From Gymnopilus junonius (Eukaryota > Basidiomycota > Agaricomycetes > Agaricales > Galerinaceae): 64,000 nt of DNA. Numbering within the stretch: the first letter of the stretch is position 1; the number at the start of each line of letters is the position of its first letter. The position numbers were made by a program, and so were the translations under genes. Positions 33,033 to 44,720 of this stretch are shown here, in pieces. A model generated the notes under the pieces. The model saw only the letters and a program-made list of their open reading frames with translations, made no database searches and was not told the origin of the DNA. The stretch is taken from the NCBI GenBank assembly GCA_015501075.1, contig JADNYJ010000121.1, positions 1 to 64,000 of the forward strand, in the 5' to 3' direction.

Positions 33033-36000
33033 TCACTCATCGTCATCAATCCAGATTTTCATCCAATTCAATTTCTCCTTTGAGATTTCGAAGTCGTCTT
33101 TGATGATGTGAGGCAATCCCTTGAGCCACTCTTGGTCGTATAGAATCTTTGGGAGTCCTTGGATTTCAGGATGCCTAGATTCACCAACATCTCCTCTCTG
33201 CGTCCTCCTGAGAGGCTTGGATCCCTTTTTGGAGAACAGATGTGCATCTTTCCTCTGCGCGTTGAGGATTTCCATCTCTTTTGACATTTCTTGTCTCCAT
33301 GGCATAGCATTGACACGATAAACCACCTGACCTGCGGCATCGACTTCACTTTCATCAGAGCTCATCCCACCTTCGCCAAGGAGTTCTATCACATGTAGCA
33401 ACCATTCCCAAATGAAGCGATCTTTTGCCCCCTGATCCTTCTTGATTGAGATCATCCATTGAAGTGTTTCCTTTCGCCGGGCAAATCTCTGCAATAGGCA
33501 TCTGTCGTCATTCGTTTTGCAATGCACATTCACAAGGAACTTACAGCTAGCCATCTCGTTGTGGCGCATGCCACCTTCTCTGCGTTGTCACGTTCGATGG
33601 CCATCCACTCTTCGATTTCACTTGGACATTCAACTTCACCATCCTCCTTGACTTTGGGCTGCGCCTTTCTCCAAATCCACCTTAAATGTTCCAATCGTTG
33701 AATGACGAGTTCCTGGATATAATCATTTGAGCATTCGGTCAATGATTCAAATTTATCGTCCTTGTCTTCTTCCCAGTAGTGTCTGACTACCTCAACCATG
33801 AGCTTGATGATGGCCTTATTCCAATTGCTCGTCAGTTTGTGCCACAAGTCAATATGAAGGTCCTCCAGATCTGGGCCTTTCTCATCATCATCCATAAATT
33901 CCTCAAGCTCTTCATCCTGCATTGCCACATGGCTGACGAACTCCTCATCTCTATCAAACTGGAATTTGTCTTTGAAGGTGTCATGGACCAGCTCCTGGTG
34001 TGATTAAGTATCAGCATATCCTCACCTGGCAGACGAAACTCATGCAATATAAACGTCTTTGTGACTTCATTTCGGTTGCCTTTTCTTTCATCAATTTTTC
34101 ATTCGGCTTCTTCTGCCTCTTGCAATGAGGGGTGTTATTACCACTGCTATTCCTGGGTGAAGATGACTGAGCCTGTATGGCATTCTTGAAGACTTCCCCT
34201 AACAATTTTGTCATGGTTCTCATCATGAGAGGGGCATCTAACTTCTCTTCACTACCATCACTGCTGGAGTCTTCATCCGGAGGGGTCGAGTGGTGTTTCA
34301 TTTTCTGTTTACCCTTGCCTTTTGATTTAGATGGGGTGCATATTTGCGTATCTTCGCCTCCATCAGATTTCATGGAATCATCGCCATTGTCTTCACGGTC
34401 ATTGCCCCTCGCCCATTATTGCCTCTTACTTCCGGTACCACAGCTCTTGCCACTTCTTCATCTGATGCCATATCCACATCTTCATCGCCATTTTGAACAA
34501 TATCCTTTTTACTGGCTGTCTGTTTGTCAGATCTTTTTCGACTTCTGCCTACAGAACAGATATACATTTATCAGAATCAATCAATTTATTTGTCTCATAT
34601 GAAGGACTTCACCTCGCTTTCAGAATCTGGCACTTCCTCCTCTACAGCATGAAGAAATTGCCACTGCTTATGGAAAGTGTGGTGCCTGAGGGTTTGCCAT
34701 GGTCCATTGTTCCAAGGCAAAGGTCTGACACTTCCTCGCCATGGTGTCAGCTCAGAGGCGACGTCGTCATCTCCATCTGCAGTATCACGAGGCCTTTTCC
34801 TTGCTTTGTCAGAGGATTCCTCAGCTGGCTGGCTTCTGGCATGGCTTGCATTCCGATTCGACGAGGACATGGCTGGTTGCTTAGCATCAGATTGATGGGA
34901 GGGTCCAGGGTGAGGTGCAGTGGTTTTCGATGAGGACGTGGCTGGTCCATCAGATTGACGGGAGGGGCCAGGGCGAGATTCAGCGGTTTTCGATGAGGGC
35001 ATGGCTGGTTCATCAGATTGATGGGAGGGGCTAGGATGAGGTTCAGCGGCTTTCATTCTGTTGCTAGAGGATTTTTTGGGTGTATTAACGCCTTTCTTGG
35101 TTGCAAGAGCCTGACGTATCGATAAGACCATGGCCTGAATCAACAAAAGAAATATTACCTCTTTGTCAGCGCGATACTCCCTCCGTTTTGTTCGTTGAAG
35201 CTGTGCAGCATCCTGGGCCTCTTTCTCAGCCTGCGTGAAATCATAAGTGGCAGCTCTGCAATTGTTGATTACCGTGGTCACACCTGTTGACGTTCAGCCT
35301 CTATCCCACTACCTGACCTTGCCCATTCATCCAATTCCTTTCGCAACTTCACAAGCTCCACCTCAAGATATTCATTGGCTTTCTTGCACTTGTCGAGCTC
35401 CTTTCGTGATGCTGTGGCCTCTTGCTTGAGGGTCTCGATGGTCTCATTCTGAATCTGCAGTTCCTTTTGCAGATCTGCACCCTGGGTGATAATTTTGTTC
35501 TTCGTGTCAACTTCTTCCAGTTTAGCAATTTGTCCTTCGAGGCTCGGTAAAACTTCTTCTTCCAGTTGAGCAATCTGTGCTTCGAGGCTCTGTAAAGAAG
35601 GTGAGGACAATGGATGACAGGTGATGATGAAATGCTAACGTGTATTTTCTCTGTGTTGTCCTCTTCTCTAGACCTCATTTCTTCCTGAAGTGTAAAATTG
35701 TGGTCCTGGATGGATTGTGCCGATTCCTTTTGGGTGTGAACGACGCAGCAAAATATACATTAAATCTGATGACCTACCACCTTCAAGTGCTCCACCTTTT
35801 TATCAAAGGACGACTTTGTTCATTGAAGTTCCTCTTCAAGCTCCTACGTAAGTTGAATTTAGTCGATTCTTCTGAAGCACCGAATAACTTACTGTCTTTT
35901 CAGCATCCCACACTCTTTGTCCCTCTTCAGCGGCCTTCCGCATGTCTTCCACCTTCTGCTTCAGCTTCTCGATATTCTGCTGGAGGCTCTTTTTGCCATC

Positions 36001-36960
36001 GCCCAAACTTGTTATCTCGGCATCCTTAACTTCCAACGTTGTTATCACTACCTCCAGATCCTTCGCATTGTTCTGCAATTCCTCCTTGAGAACAGCCTTT
36101 TCAGTTATCACTGCCTGCAGATCCTTCTCTCTGTTCTGCAATTCCTCCTTGAGAGCAGCCTTTTCTTGTTGGAGACCTCTGATAATGCTGTCGGTGAACT
36201 GGCTGTACAAAGCGGAGTGCTCCCTGTACTCCTTGATGACTCTCCCTTCTGCTGACGCTGCCAGTCAGTTTGCTTTCTGGATAGGAATCCAGTTCATTGC
36301 CTCGGACATAAAGGGCTTCTTTGACTCAGATGCCTCTGATTTTCTCTTCTTACTACTTCGCTCTGCCTGAATCTGCTCATCGTTGTCCCGATTTGCTGAT
36401 CTTTTTGCCTCGGTTGACGAGCTGCTGCTTGCGGAGGTGTCCAGATTCTCTGCCCAGTTCGGGTTCGGCATTTGGAAAGCAACAGATTGATGTGGTGCTT
36501 CAACAGGCTTTGTCAAGTCCCCCCAGTTTGGCGTCATTGATTCCCCCCAAGGCTGGTGAAAGGCGCCAGGAGTGAATTGAAAATGAATCTGCTCATGGTC
36601 TCATTGGATGGTTTCCTCTGGCAATGAACGAGTCTCAGTGCGAGGAGTGCTCATGCCATCTGAGCTGGGTTTATTGGAGGCGGACTGGGCAGAGTCAGTC
36701 TCCCACTGGGCTTGCAGTTCATCAGAGGGGCTAGGCAAGAATAACGGTGTGCGCTGCCGTGAATTAAGGGTGTATTGTTGCGTAAGAGTCTCCTCCTCAT
36801 CGGCCATGTACTGTGATCGCCGATCGGGATGAGGGGATGTCTCCGACTCATTGGCACTGTGATACTGAGATCGCCCGTCATCATCGTCCATTTCCTCATC
36901 GACATCCGCGGGTGCTGCAGTCAAAGAGGCGCCACTATTAACGGTGCTCTGATTCTCCAT
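33033..36960 (-). pseudogene. Coiled-coil protein of an abundant Agaricomycete hypothetical family (broken)
   Basis: Start ATG 36960 (MENQSTVNSGASLTAAP), chosen because sequence above it looks like leader. The layout is an acidic disordered N-terminus, a basic patch (RSSKKRKSEAS, possible nuclear signal), a long coiled coil (about 36,240-35,290), a Pro/Ser tandem repeat region (34,870-35,050; units like HPSPSHQSDEPAM), a second acidic/basic region, and the conserved C-terminal block. That block has DDLW-like acidic helices (EKGPDLEDLHIDLWHKL), WRKAQPKV, then EGGMSSDESE, VNAMPWRQEM and GLPKILYDQEWL. Two in-frame TGA codons (36601-36603, 36265-36267) interrupt otherwise continuous sequence. Frame changes occur near 34,590, 34,410 (a GGGG run) and 33,540. 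Function unknown. Confidence 0.55.
34865..35055. repeat. Tandem repeat of about 63-72 bp inside the coiled-coil gene
   Basis: Three diverged units, each containing CATCAGATTGA(C/T)GGGAGGG and GTTTTCGATGAGG or a close variant. In the protein they give Ser/Pro/His repeats. Confidence 0.7.
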
Positions 36961-38522
36961 AACTTTGGAAAATGGTGGAGAGATATCAAGTGAGAAAATG
37001 AGTGCCTTTCTTTGGGGACCGAGGTGCACTCGACTTTGCCATTTGCCATAAAAGGTAAGCCACATGTCGGTATAAATACCATTGATGCATGAAAGGGCGT
37101 TTCTTTTACAGATTTCCCTCTTATCTTCGGGTTCCACTCTGTTATCCACCACCATCTGGTCTTTCTAGCATGCCTAATACCTGCCTTTTCGTCGAATACA
37201 CCCCCCAGGCCAGTGCTCATCATCCAGCTTTTCATCCCACCCTGACACTGTCACTTTCAGGCTATTGAAGGCAGAGTCCGAGCTCGTCTTTATTCCCGAA
37301 ATTTCCCCAGGCCCTGCATGGTACACATTGCAATGAGGCAGCCAGATCGCCGCCGCTGCCAAGCGCGATATGCATTTGCTGAAAACGTCTTAGGCTTTCA
37401 GCAATTACAGCCATTTGTCCATAATTGCCTTGTTACCATTAAAGAAGGACGACATTTCTACAAGTTCATGGTCTTTTTCAAGTGGCACCATCTCTTGCCA
37501 CCAAACCCATGCCTCCAGAATTTAATGATGGGTGTTCCAGTCTTGCGATCCGATGTTGTGGTAATGAGTGTCGGGATAAACGCTGCATATGTCAACATGA
37601 AAGGGCGCAATGCTACACTTGCAGACTGGCTGATAAAATGGTGCACTCTGGAAGTTTTGTATCAAATAACTTAACTAACATATCCTTGCCTAGCTTTGCA
37701 CGTAACGCTCACCTTAGACGCAAGCACGTCCCGGTGAAACTGTACTATCAAAAGTAGACTTAACTGTTTGTATTCTGTATACACCATGTAAAACATTGTA
37801 TCCTTTCTCTCTTGAATGCTGCATCGGCAATACGAGGACCATATTGAACTAAGTAGAGGCTTGAATTGCTTGGTGGACTTGAGATGCTTAAACCTTGGCT
37901 GCAGGATGAGGGATGTATGGGTAAGGTACAAAATGCATACCTATAGAATGAGAAAGAATGTAGCTATCTAACCATGTAATTTTTGAGAGTCTCTCAGGGG
38001 TAATAAGTATACTTGGTGATGATATTTTGCAAGTGATGAAGTTGAGAATGTCGGGCCTGGTTACCGAGTTTACCGACCTGCTAAATATGACCAAGCTCCA
38101 AAGATTGCTGCAAAGACTGCATTTTCAGACATTTACCTAAGCTCCAAAATATTGATAATTGCATTCTAGCTGCTCATAGCTTTAGTACAAATGTTTGATC
38201 TCGATCGTAGGTGCAGCGATAGTCACTTTATAGGATAAAAACAAACATCCAAAGATTTTGCTCAGTTTTGATGTGACCAAGGGGTCTGATTGAAACGAGT
38301 CCCGTAATCGGGTCCAGGTAAATTTAGGGATGTTTTTGTACTTTAGTTACCTGGCAGAGTCCAGTTTGAGGTGCTAAAAATCAGTTTACATTGCTAGGAT
38401 TATGCTACATACAACAGGTTAGGTACGTCTAAGCTATGGACATAAGAACTAGTAAAAGCTACAATAAGTCTAATCTATCTATGAGACTAGAGGCCAAGAA
38501 AAGAATTTTGAACATTTCAAAT
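36961..38522. other. Core region without a supported gene
   Basis: Short frames only. 37,318-37,674 (+) is open but its composition is not convincing. The mid-point of the mirrored palindrome architecture (about 38.2 kb) falls here. Confidence 0.35.
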
Positions 38523-39407
38523 TTAACCTGATGCTTTGGCCTTCCCTTTTGCGATCATCGCCTTTCCAACCTTAGCAAGCTTTTCATTTTTCTTATGACG
38601 AGCGCACCCGAAGTATACTTGAGGTCGAGGCGGATCAAGTCAATGACCGGCCAGGAATCAGCATAATCTTGGAGTACCAGGAACTTCTGGCAAGCCTGAT
38701 CATGAAGAGATTGTCAGCGATGAAATATAGATGAAGTAGTAGGACTTACTAAGGTTCGAACATTGACAAGTCCAGTGAGCGACTGGGATGAGAAGTTCTT
38801 TGTTGGATCAAGGTGCTCCTCCACAAGCTTCTTCACATAAGTCTAGAATAACAGGTGAAGACTAAACGATATGGTAGTGCATTAAATAAATCTGAACATA
38901 CTTTAATGGACTGATACTTCTTCGCCTCCCAGCCAAGTGCTTGCTCGAGGTTGTATCCTCCATGACCATGTCTTCCTGCTTCGCCGTCTGGTTTGGGATC
39001 AGCCCACTGGTGTCATGATCAATTGCACGGGCCTCTTCATCTTCCTCATCTGAATCCAGACCCTCCAGACTTGAGTCTGACGATAAGTCTGACTCAAGAT
39101 CTTTCTGTTCTACCTCCATCTTCGCATGCTGGGATGTGGATGTATTCTTGAAGGGCGACGGAGCTGGCTTTTGATGGGACAGAGGAGTAATCTCCCTGGA
39201 AGGTGTCTTGTACGGACTGAAGCGAACATGATTGGTTTGTGAGCGTCGAAGAGATGCTGGCACAGAGCCTGGGCCTAGTTCTTCCTGTGCCAGGAGCCTC
39301 GGTGATGGATAGGCTTTGCCGATCTCTGTTTGGGCAAGGAGATTTGGTGCTGTAGGTGGAGGAGTATATGGCTCAAAAAAAGGGGAAATATCCTTGAAAG
39401 ATGGCAT
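38523..39407 (-). CDS. Unrecognised protein with disordered N-terminus and helical C-terminus
   Basis: ATG 39407 opens MPSFKDISPFFEPYTPPP; then comes a Pro/Ser-rich disordered region and an acidic stretch (LSSDSSLEGLDSDEEDEEAR). A frame change or unseen intron near 39,000 leads to the conserved-looking helical part (NLEQALGWEAKKYQSIKTY), a 53-nt intron (38,901-38,844), KLVEEHLDPTKNF, a second intron (about 38,750-38,697) and CQKFLVLQDYADSWPVIDLI. The end is a Lys-rich tail (RHKKNEKLAKVGKAM) that again needs a one-base frame change, stopping at 38523-38525. I do not recognise the family. It may be decayed. Confidence 0.4.
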
Positions 39408-39462
39408 TGTTGAGACAAATGAATGTTGAGGGAAAACTAGTGACAGCCCGCGTTAAGATAGT

Positions 39463-39734
39463 CAAGGACGAATTGATAGGTTTGACAATGAATGAGGGTG
39501 GCATGAGTGATGGATGTGTGCTCATCAGATGTGCAAGGGAATGTCAGAGACCACTAAGTGGCTGAGGCGGACCTGCGCTGGGAAAATGAACCAAGGATGA
39601 ATTGATAGGTTGGATACTGGTGGCACGAATAATGAATGAGGGTGGCACGAATGGTGGACGCGTGCTCGTCAGACGTGCAAAGGAATGTTGTAGGCCACTA
39701 AGTGGCTGAGGCGGACCTGCGCTGGGAAAATGAA
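39463..39734. repeat. Tandem duplication of about 130 bp
   Basis: Copies at about 39463-39588 and 39593-39734 share AATTGATAGGTT at the start and CACTAAGTGGCTGAGGCGGA...GCGCTGGGAAAATGAA at the end, near identical. It lies between the divergent starts of the unrecognised gene (39407, -) and the WD40 gene (39952, +), so it may be a duplicated promoter segment. Confidence 0.85.
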
Positions 39735-39951
39735 TGTGTGATAGCAGAGACGGCTGCCTGAGGCGACGTTGAACCTGCAAGAGTGATGATAGTATGAAGG
39801 AAAGATATGAGATGCGAAGAGAGAGAGGAGCACATGCTGCTTTATGAATGGGGAATGTCACGAGGCCATGGCATGGCCTTGAACATGGCTGTGTTATTAT
39901 ATATACCGAACAGGGGCCCGTGGTATCAAAGGGTGCCACTCATCCCTCGAT

Positions 39952-41494
39952 ATGTTCACCTCCATCCTGGCATTATTTGACAGGTGTTCTCATCTGATCG
40001 CAACCCTTCATGGACACACTGGCCCAGTGGTTAGCTTAGCCATATTGCCAAACGGAAAATTCTTGGCGAGCGGAGGTGGGCGATAATATATACCCATCTG
40101 ATATCAACTCACACAATCCATCAAGGAGCCGAAGGGATCAAGATATGGAGTCTCGGGACAGCGAAAGAGATTCCAGTTGGAGAACAGCCATTCTATAAAC
40201 GAAGCCAAGTGGCCTGCATCTGCTGGATCATGTGTAGAAATGAGGTTACAGACATGCTGTGTTATGGAAATGCCCTGGGCTGTCTAGTCTTTCTGCAATA
40301 TCATGCAAATGAAGTGATTGCCTTTGTTCAGATCTCTATCAAGCCTCTGATCTTAATGCGATATTCAGGACCGGTTTGAAACCATATTTTCGGCACATCT
40401 TGCCAGAGGAGCAGAAATCACATCCATAGCAGTTGATATGTCAAGAGGCTCAACGAGGATTGCCACTGGGACACGGGACCGGTGCGTGCAGGCCTGGACC
40501 TTCGACTCCGGTTCCAGAAAGCTTGTGTCGGTCTTTTCGAAGGAGAACAAGGGTGAAATAGAGATGGTGCCAAAGGCCTTGGCTTTTGACACCAATGAAG
40601 AGCGCGACTTGTTCATCTTTGGGCTTTACGATGGTGGCCTGTAAGTTTCCTGACCAAATATAATGTGCTATGCATCTGATCACGATTAGATACAAGAACG
40701 GGGGGAAAGATGGCCGGAATATTTCAAAGCATCAGCTGGGTTCACAAGTGTGAGGCCTTGAACTCTGCCAAGTATTTGAGAAATTGCTGACCCCAACATT
40801 AGAGGCAATGCAGCTGTGGATATGGATCGTAGAATTTGCATAGTAGATAACATCCAAAACGGCTTTGATCTCTACAAGATGGAAACCGGACTCTTCATCA
40901 AAACTTTCATCACAAAGGATGCTGTCAAAACACATCCAAAAGGCATTGCATTTGGAGATAAATCGCGTTTGGTCATAGGGGGGAGCGATCATGGCCATGT
41001 TTACATTTTTGACAGGAAGACGGGACGCATTCTCAAGAGCTTGAGGCATGCAAAACGGGGTGGTGCGGAAACCCTTGCAGTAAGCTCTCAGTCAATGTTT
41101 CATCACAGTCGAGGAAATTAATTCGGCCTTATAGGTACATGACATGGAAAATGGGAACGTGCTGATTGCCACCGCATCTGCGACATCCTCATCTGGGCCA
41201 GGGAACATATTGGTATGGCAATGGAAATCGGAAGACAAGCGCGGACTTGCTAGTGAAGGGTGGACGCTGCTGAAAGTGATAGATGTCCTCTTCAAGGTAG
41301 TTGTTCTCCTAGCAGCAGCAGCATACTTCGTACAACAGGGCCAGCAGATGGCAGCAAATATGGCCAGAAGGACAGACGATAGCAACTCAGAAATGATGGT
41401 CGAGCATGTACATCAAGTGGACAACCGAGGAGTAAGAAGGGTAGTGGACCATCTGCAGAAGATGAGTGATGTGGGCAAGGTGATTGATGGCTAA
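39952..41494 (+). CDS. WD40-repeat protein with C-terminal membrane segment (apparently intact cargo)
   Basis: WD40 proteins form beta-propellers for protein contacts. Exons that keep one frame: 39952-40075, 40126-40325, 40369-40640, 40690-40749, about 40801-41081 and about 41135-41494. It starts MFTSILALFDRCSHLIATLHG. The first blade is clear (HGHTGPVVSLAILPNGKFLA, then EGIKIWSL), followed by blades with RGSTRIATGTRDRCVQAWTF, GIAFGDKSRLVIGGSDHGHV and NVLIATASATSSSG...ILVWQW. Near the end VIDVLFKVVVLLAAAAYF is a single membrane span, then a charged tail. Intron 2 uses the rare donor GTTCAG. No stop or frameshift is seen, unlike every other large gene between the CACTA arms. Confidence 0.7.
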
Positions 41495-41805
41495 AGAGGG
41501 TTGTAAGTACGGGGAACATGCATAATGGAAATGATGCAGGCAAGACGTTGCCTGACTTGTTAGTGGATGCGCATGCACACCACGGGCAGGAGGTGAATAG
41601 GGAAATACGCATCGTCCGTAACTTGTAAGTTGGGCAAAGTAGATACCGAATAGATATTGAACTGGATAGTGAGGTATAGATTAGGCTACGTAAGTTGTTG
41701 AGATGTGAAAAAGGCTTACAGAATACTATCGGAACATGGTCTGGCATCACCAGAAAAACCTACGAGATCTGAAAGCTTGCGCAGACCTCAAAAAAACGAA
41801 CACTG

Positions 41806-44003
41806 GCAGGTGGATTCATCAACATGCTTTCACCACCTCCGCAGCTTAGATTCATGGGAGAAATCCAAATGAATCCAAGGCCTCGATTCAGCGGAGCACT
41901 CCTGCTGAACCAAGGGAGAGAAGTGCCAGTATGCAAAGGGACCTGAGGGGAGAGATAGAAGAAAGAAAATTCAGTTGGGTGGGTCACATGTCACGTGATT
42001 CAGAGATATGGGGACAATCACATTTTACAATGCTGAACGGTAACAACGACAATGAGAGACTTCGGAATAGACGCAAAAGCGCCTTGACCTGCACGCACTA
42101 CTTTTTAGTAGGAGAAACCAGCAGCTCGAAGTCAAAACTTACAAGAAAATCCAAATTTACAGATATGCGCAGATATTTGCATTTTACACTGCCGAACAGT
42201 GGCTACATCTGTCACAGCTTCAAGAACAACGGAGGAGATAAGTGACCTGCTTATTGTGCTTTTGAGAGGGAGAAATAAGCAGCTTGAATAGGGCACTTAC
42301 AATAAAATTCCAATTCAATCTACGGTGAGAGCATCATGTGACTAACATCTTAAACCCACGAGGAAATTACATTTTACAAAGCTGAAGGACGATGACGCGT
42401 GGTGGGCTTCAGATCAACGGAGAGCAGGTCTGAGTTCTCCTCCTCCAGCGTATCAACCACACGTTCCTCGGTCATTGTTGAGAGTGGGCCTGTCGAAGTT
42501 GGAGGTAGCAGTGTCATTGATAACAGAGGCTCGTCAGCAGTGGGGTTGTTCAAAGCTTGACAATTAGAACTTAGTAATGAGGGTGCAGATTGTCAGGAAG
42601 AGACAGGAGATTCATCGGCGCAATCCAGATGAATCCGGGAGATGAGGTAGCAAGGCCGTCCTCAGGGTTGGGTTGAGTGGGCGACGACGTTGCGGGCACA
42701 CTGTTAGAATTCAGGGAGATGAGGTAAGTAGGCTGACTAGGCCGTCCTCCGAACACTATGTTATTGGTGGAAGATGTCGGGATTGGGTTGAGTGGGCAAC
42801 GACATGGCGGGGACACTGTTAGCATTCAGTTAAACACTGCTGCTCCATAAGGTAATCCAGGCAGTTAGTGGGTCAAGATGAAACCTTCAAATCAAAGGGT
42901 TGAGGCTGAATTGAGAAGCTCGATGTCCCACTGATGACTGGATCCTGGGGATGAAGGAGTAACAAACATTGAGAGGGTAGGATGTGTGTGCAGAATCCAC
43001 GCCGCTCCGAACAATGTAGTTCATAGAAATTTGAAGTAGTCACGTCTTTCGAGGCTGGGTGATATGCAAAAGAGTTGAAGTGAGCCAAGACAGGAGGAAA
43101 AAGGTTCATTGGAGCAATCCAAATGAACCTGAGCAATGAGGTGACAAGGTTGTCCTCTAAACTTTATTGCTGGCGAATATTGCAAAGAGACGACCAAGTC
43201 CACGCGGCTCCGAACAACACAGCTCATACGAATTTGAAGCAGTCGATGTAGGCGATGACGTCGAAATGGTGTATATGGGCGATCATCTCCTCCCACTTTA
43301 GACCCTCTATGGTAGGATAACCGCGTGGCGGCGGGGTGCATAAGGTGTTGGCATCCGGGGGGGGACAGGTGCAGCTGGGTCCTGGATTTCGGCGGAGGAG
43401 GTAGCATGACCGGGGCTGTCAGTGCAGTGGCCCTAACATACTCCGCTATCGCTTCCTCGGCGTTAGAGGCGGTGGCGACAATGGTGGTCATAGAGGGGAG
43501 TCCAGCAGGGGCGGCGGCGATGCTGTGGACAATGACTGTTTCCTCCACGACGGGGGCGCTAAGCTGCATCATCTGGAACTGGGCTGGAGTGGGGTGAGGA
43601 GCATGTCTAAACACTTTATGACCTGTCTGACCTTGTACAGCGTCTATTTCCATTCCATCCTCTGAGTTCGCAGCCGCCTCGTCAGGCTGTGCGCCATTGG
43701 CAGTGGTCAGGACAGCAGCAGGTGCAGGCAGGGTCTTCGTGGCAGCCGGGGCGAAGGATGGTTGCGGGAAGAGTTTGCGGTCAGGCACCGATTTGCCTTT
43801 CTCCTGCGTGGAGGTGAGGAGGGTAGCAGGTCCAGCAGCAGGGGTCGACTTCGGCGCAAGAAATTCTGGGTTTGTCTCCAGGCAGCGTGGAGAGAGAACA
43901 TTGCGGGAAGGGTTGGTGTCCAGTCAGAATTCACTGTAACAGTAAAGATGAATAGAGGAAAGTTACGACTCCAGATTCATCGGAGCAATCCATATGAATC
44001 TGG
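41806..44003. repeat. Right cluster of GATTCAT...ATGAATC palindromes and local duplications
   Basis: Palindromes at 41847-41881, 41881-41914, 42606-42640, 43087-43120 and 43973-44003. The consensus is GATTCATCGGAGCAATCC followed by ATGAATC. Between them are direct duplications: 42,640-42,715 resembles 42,720-42,830 (GTTGAGTGGGC...CACTGTTAG), and 42,995-43,035 resembles 43,196-43,240 (CCACGC(C/G)GCTCCGAACAA). Mirror image of 32,545-32,840. Confidence 0.8.
43300..43900 (-). CDS. Ala/Pro-rich fragment, unrecognised
   Basis: A minus frame open from about 43,925 to 43,300 with Ala, Pro and Thr-rich sequence (APAATKTLPAPAAVLTTANG) and a short ordered-looking part (NAEEAIAEYVRATALTAPVM). Below about 43,360 the frame runs into palindromic repeats and is not coding-like. 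No ATG is favoured. Possibly the remnant of another cargo gene. Confidence 0.3.
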
Positions 44004-44182
44004 AGGGAGGGAGAATTGGAAGCGGCAAGAGAGAGCATATTGACCCACGACAGTCCGACGTCACAACACATTGTTTGGTATCATCATCTGTCACAAATAA
44101 TTGGCTGATGAGCTCACGACTCAGACGATTAACCCTAAGTACGCTCACCCTTCCATACCATATCTTCTCTAAAGTCCATACC

Positions 44183-44556
44183 AGGCTTTGCGTGTTGTGC
44201 AACTGCAAAGTCTGCCTGCATCTCGATCTCTCACACCCCGCGCCATATACGGTATCTCTCTGCTTAGGTTTTGCATGTTGTGAAATGGCAAAACCTCTCT
44301 ACTTCGCTATCTGCTGCGGCCCTCTCTGGTTTCTCCTCGATCTCTCACACCCCACCCTATACGGCATACCTCTACTCAGGTTTTGCATGTTGTGAAACAG
44401 CAAAACTTGTCTACTTAACTATCTGCTGCGGCCCTCTCTGGTTTCTCTCTGATCTGGTTTTGCTCGTTGTGCAATGGCAAAAGCTGTCCTAGTTACTTGA
44501 TTCTACATAACGTGGTCTGCCCTCAGGCTTTGCTTGTTGTGTGACGGCAAAGTCTG
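44183..44556. repeat. Right cluster of CTTTGC...GCAAAG palindromes
   Basis: Five copies at 44183-44213, 44262-44293, 44377-44409, 44455-44486 and 44524-44556, consensus GG(C/T)TTTGC.TGTTGTG then GCAAA(G/A). They are the reverse complement of the left cluster, interleaved with CTATCTGCTGCGGCCCTCTC repeats, and sit directly upstream of the transposase gene. Confidence 0.88.
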
Positions 44557-44720
44557 CATTTTCTTGCCTTCTCTGAAGGACTATTCATCAAAGCCAGAAT
44601 TCTGTGCGCGATTATCGATATTGGTCTACTCTCTAATATCTACTGATTATAACTCTGGTCTGTCATCTCTTTCTCCATTCCGTTGATATTGAATGATTCA
44701 ATTTTTGGCTAGCTATATAT

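Noticed and set aside
17607..36603. UGA recoding (selenocysteine or readthrough) to explain repeated in-frame TGA
   Set aside because: TAG also occurs, and the same genes carry frameshifts. C-to-T decay explains all of it more simply, and nuclear basidiomycete genomes use the standard code.
37318..37674. 118-codon plus frame in the CACTA core
   Set aside because: No splice partners, no domain, and alternative frames are equally open.
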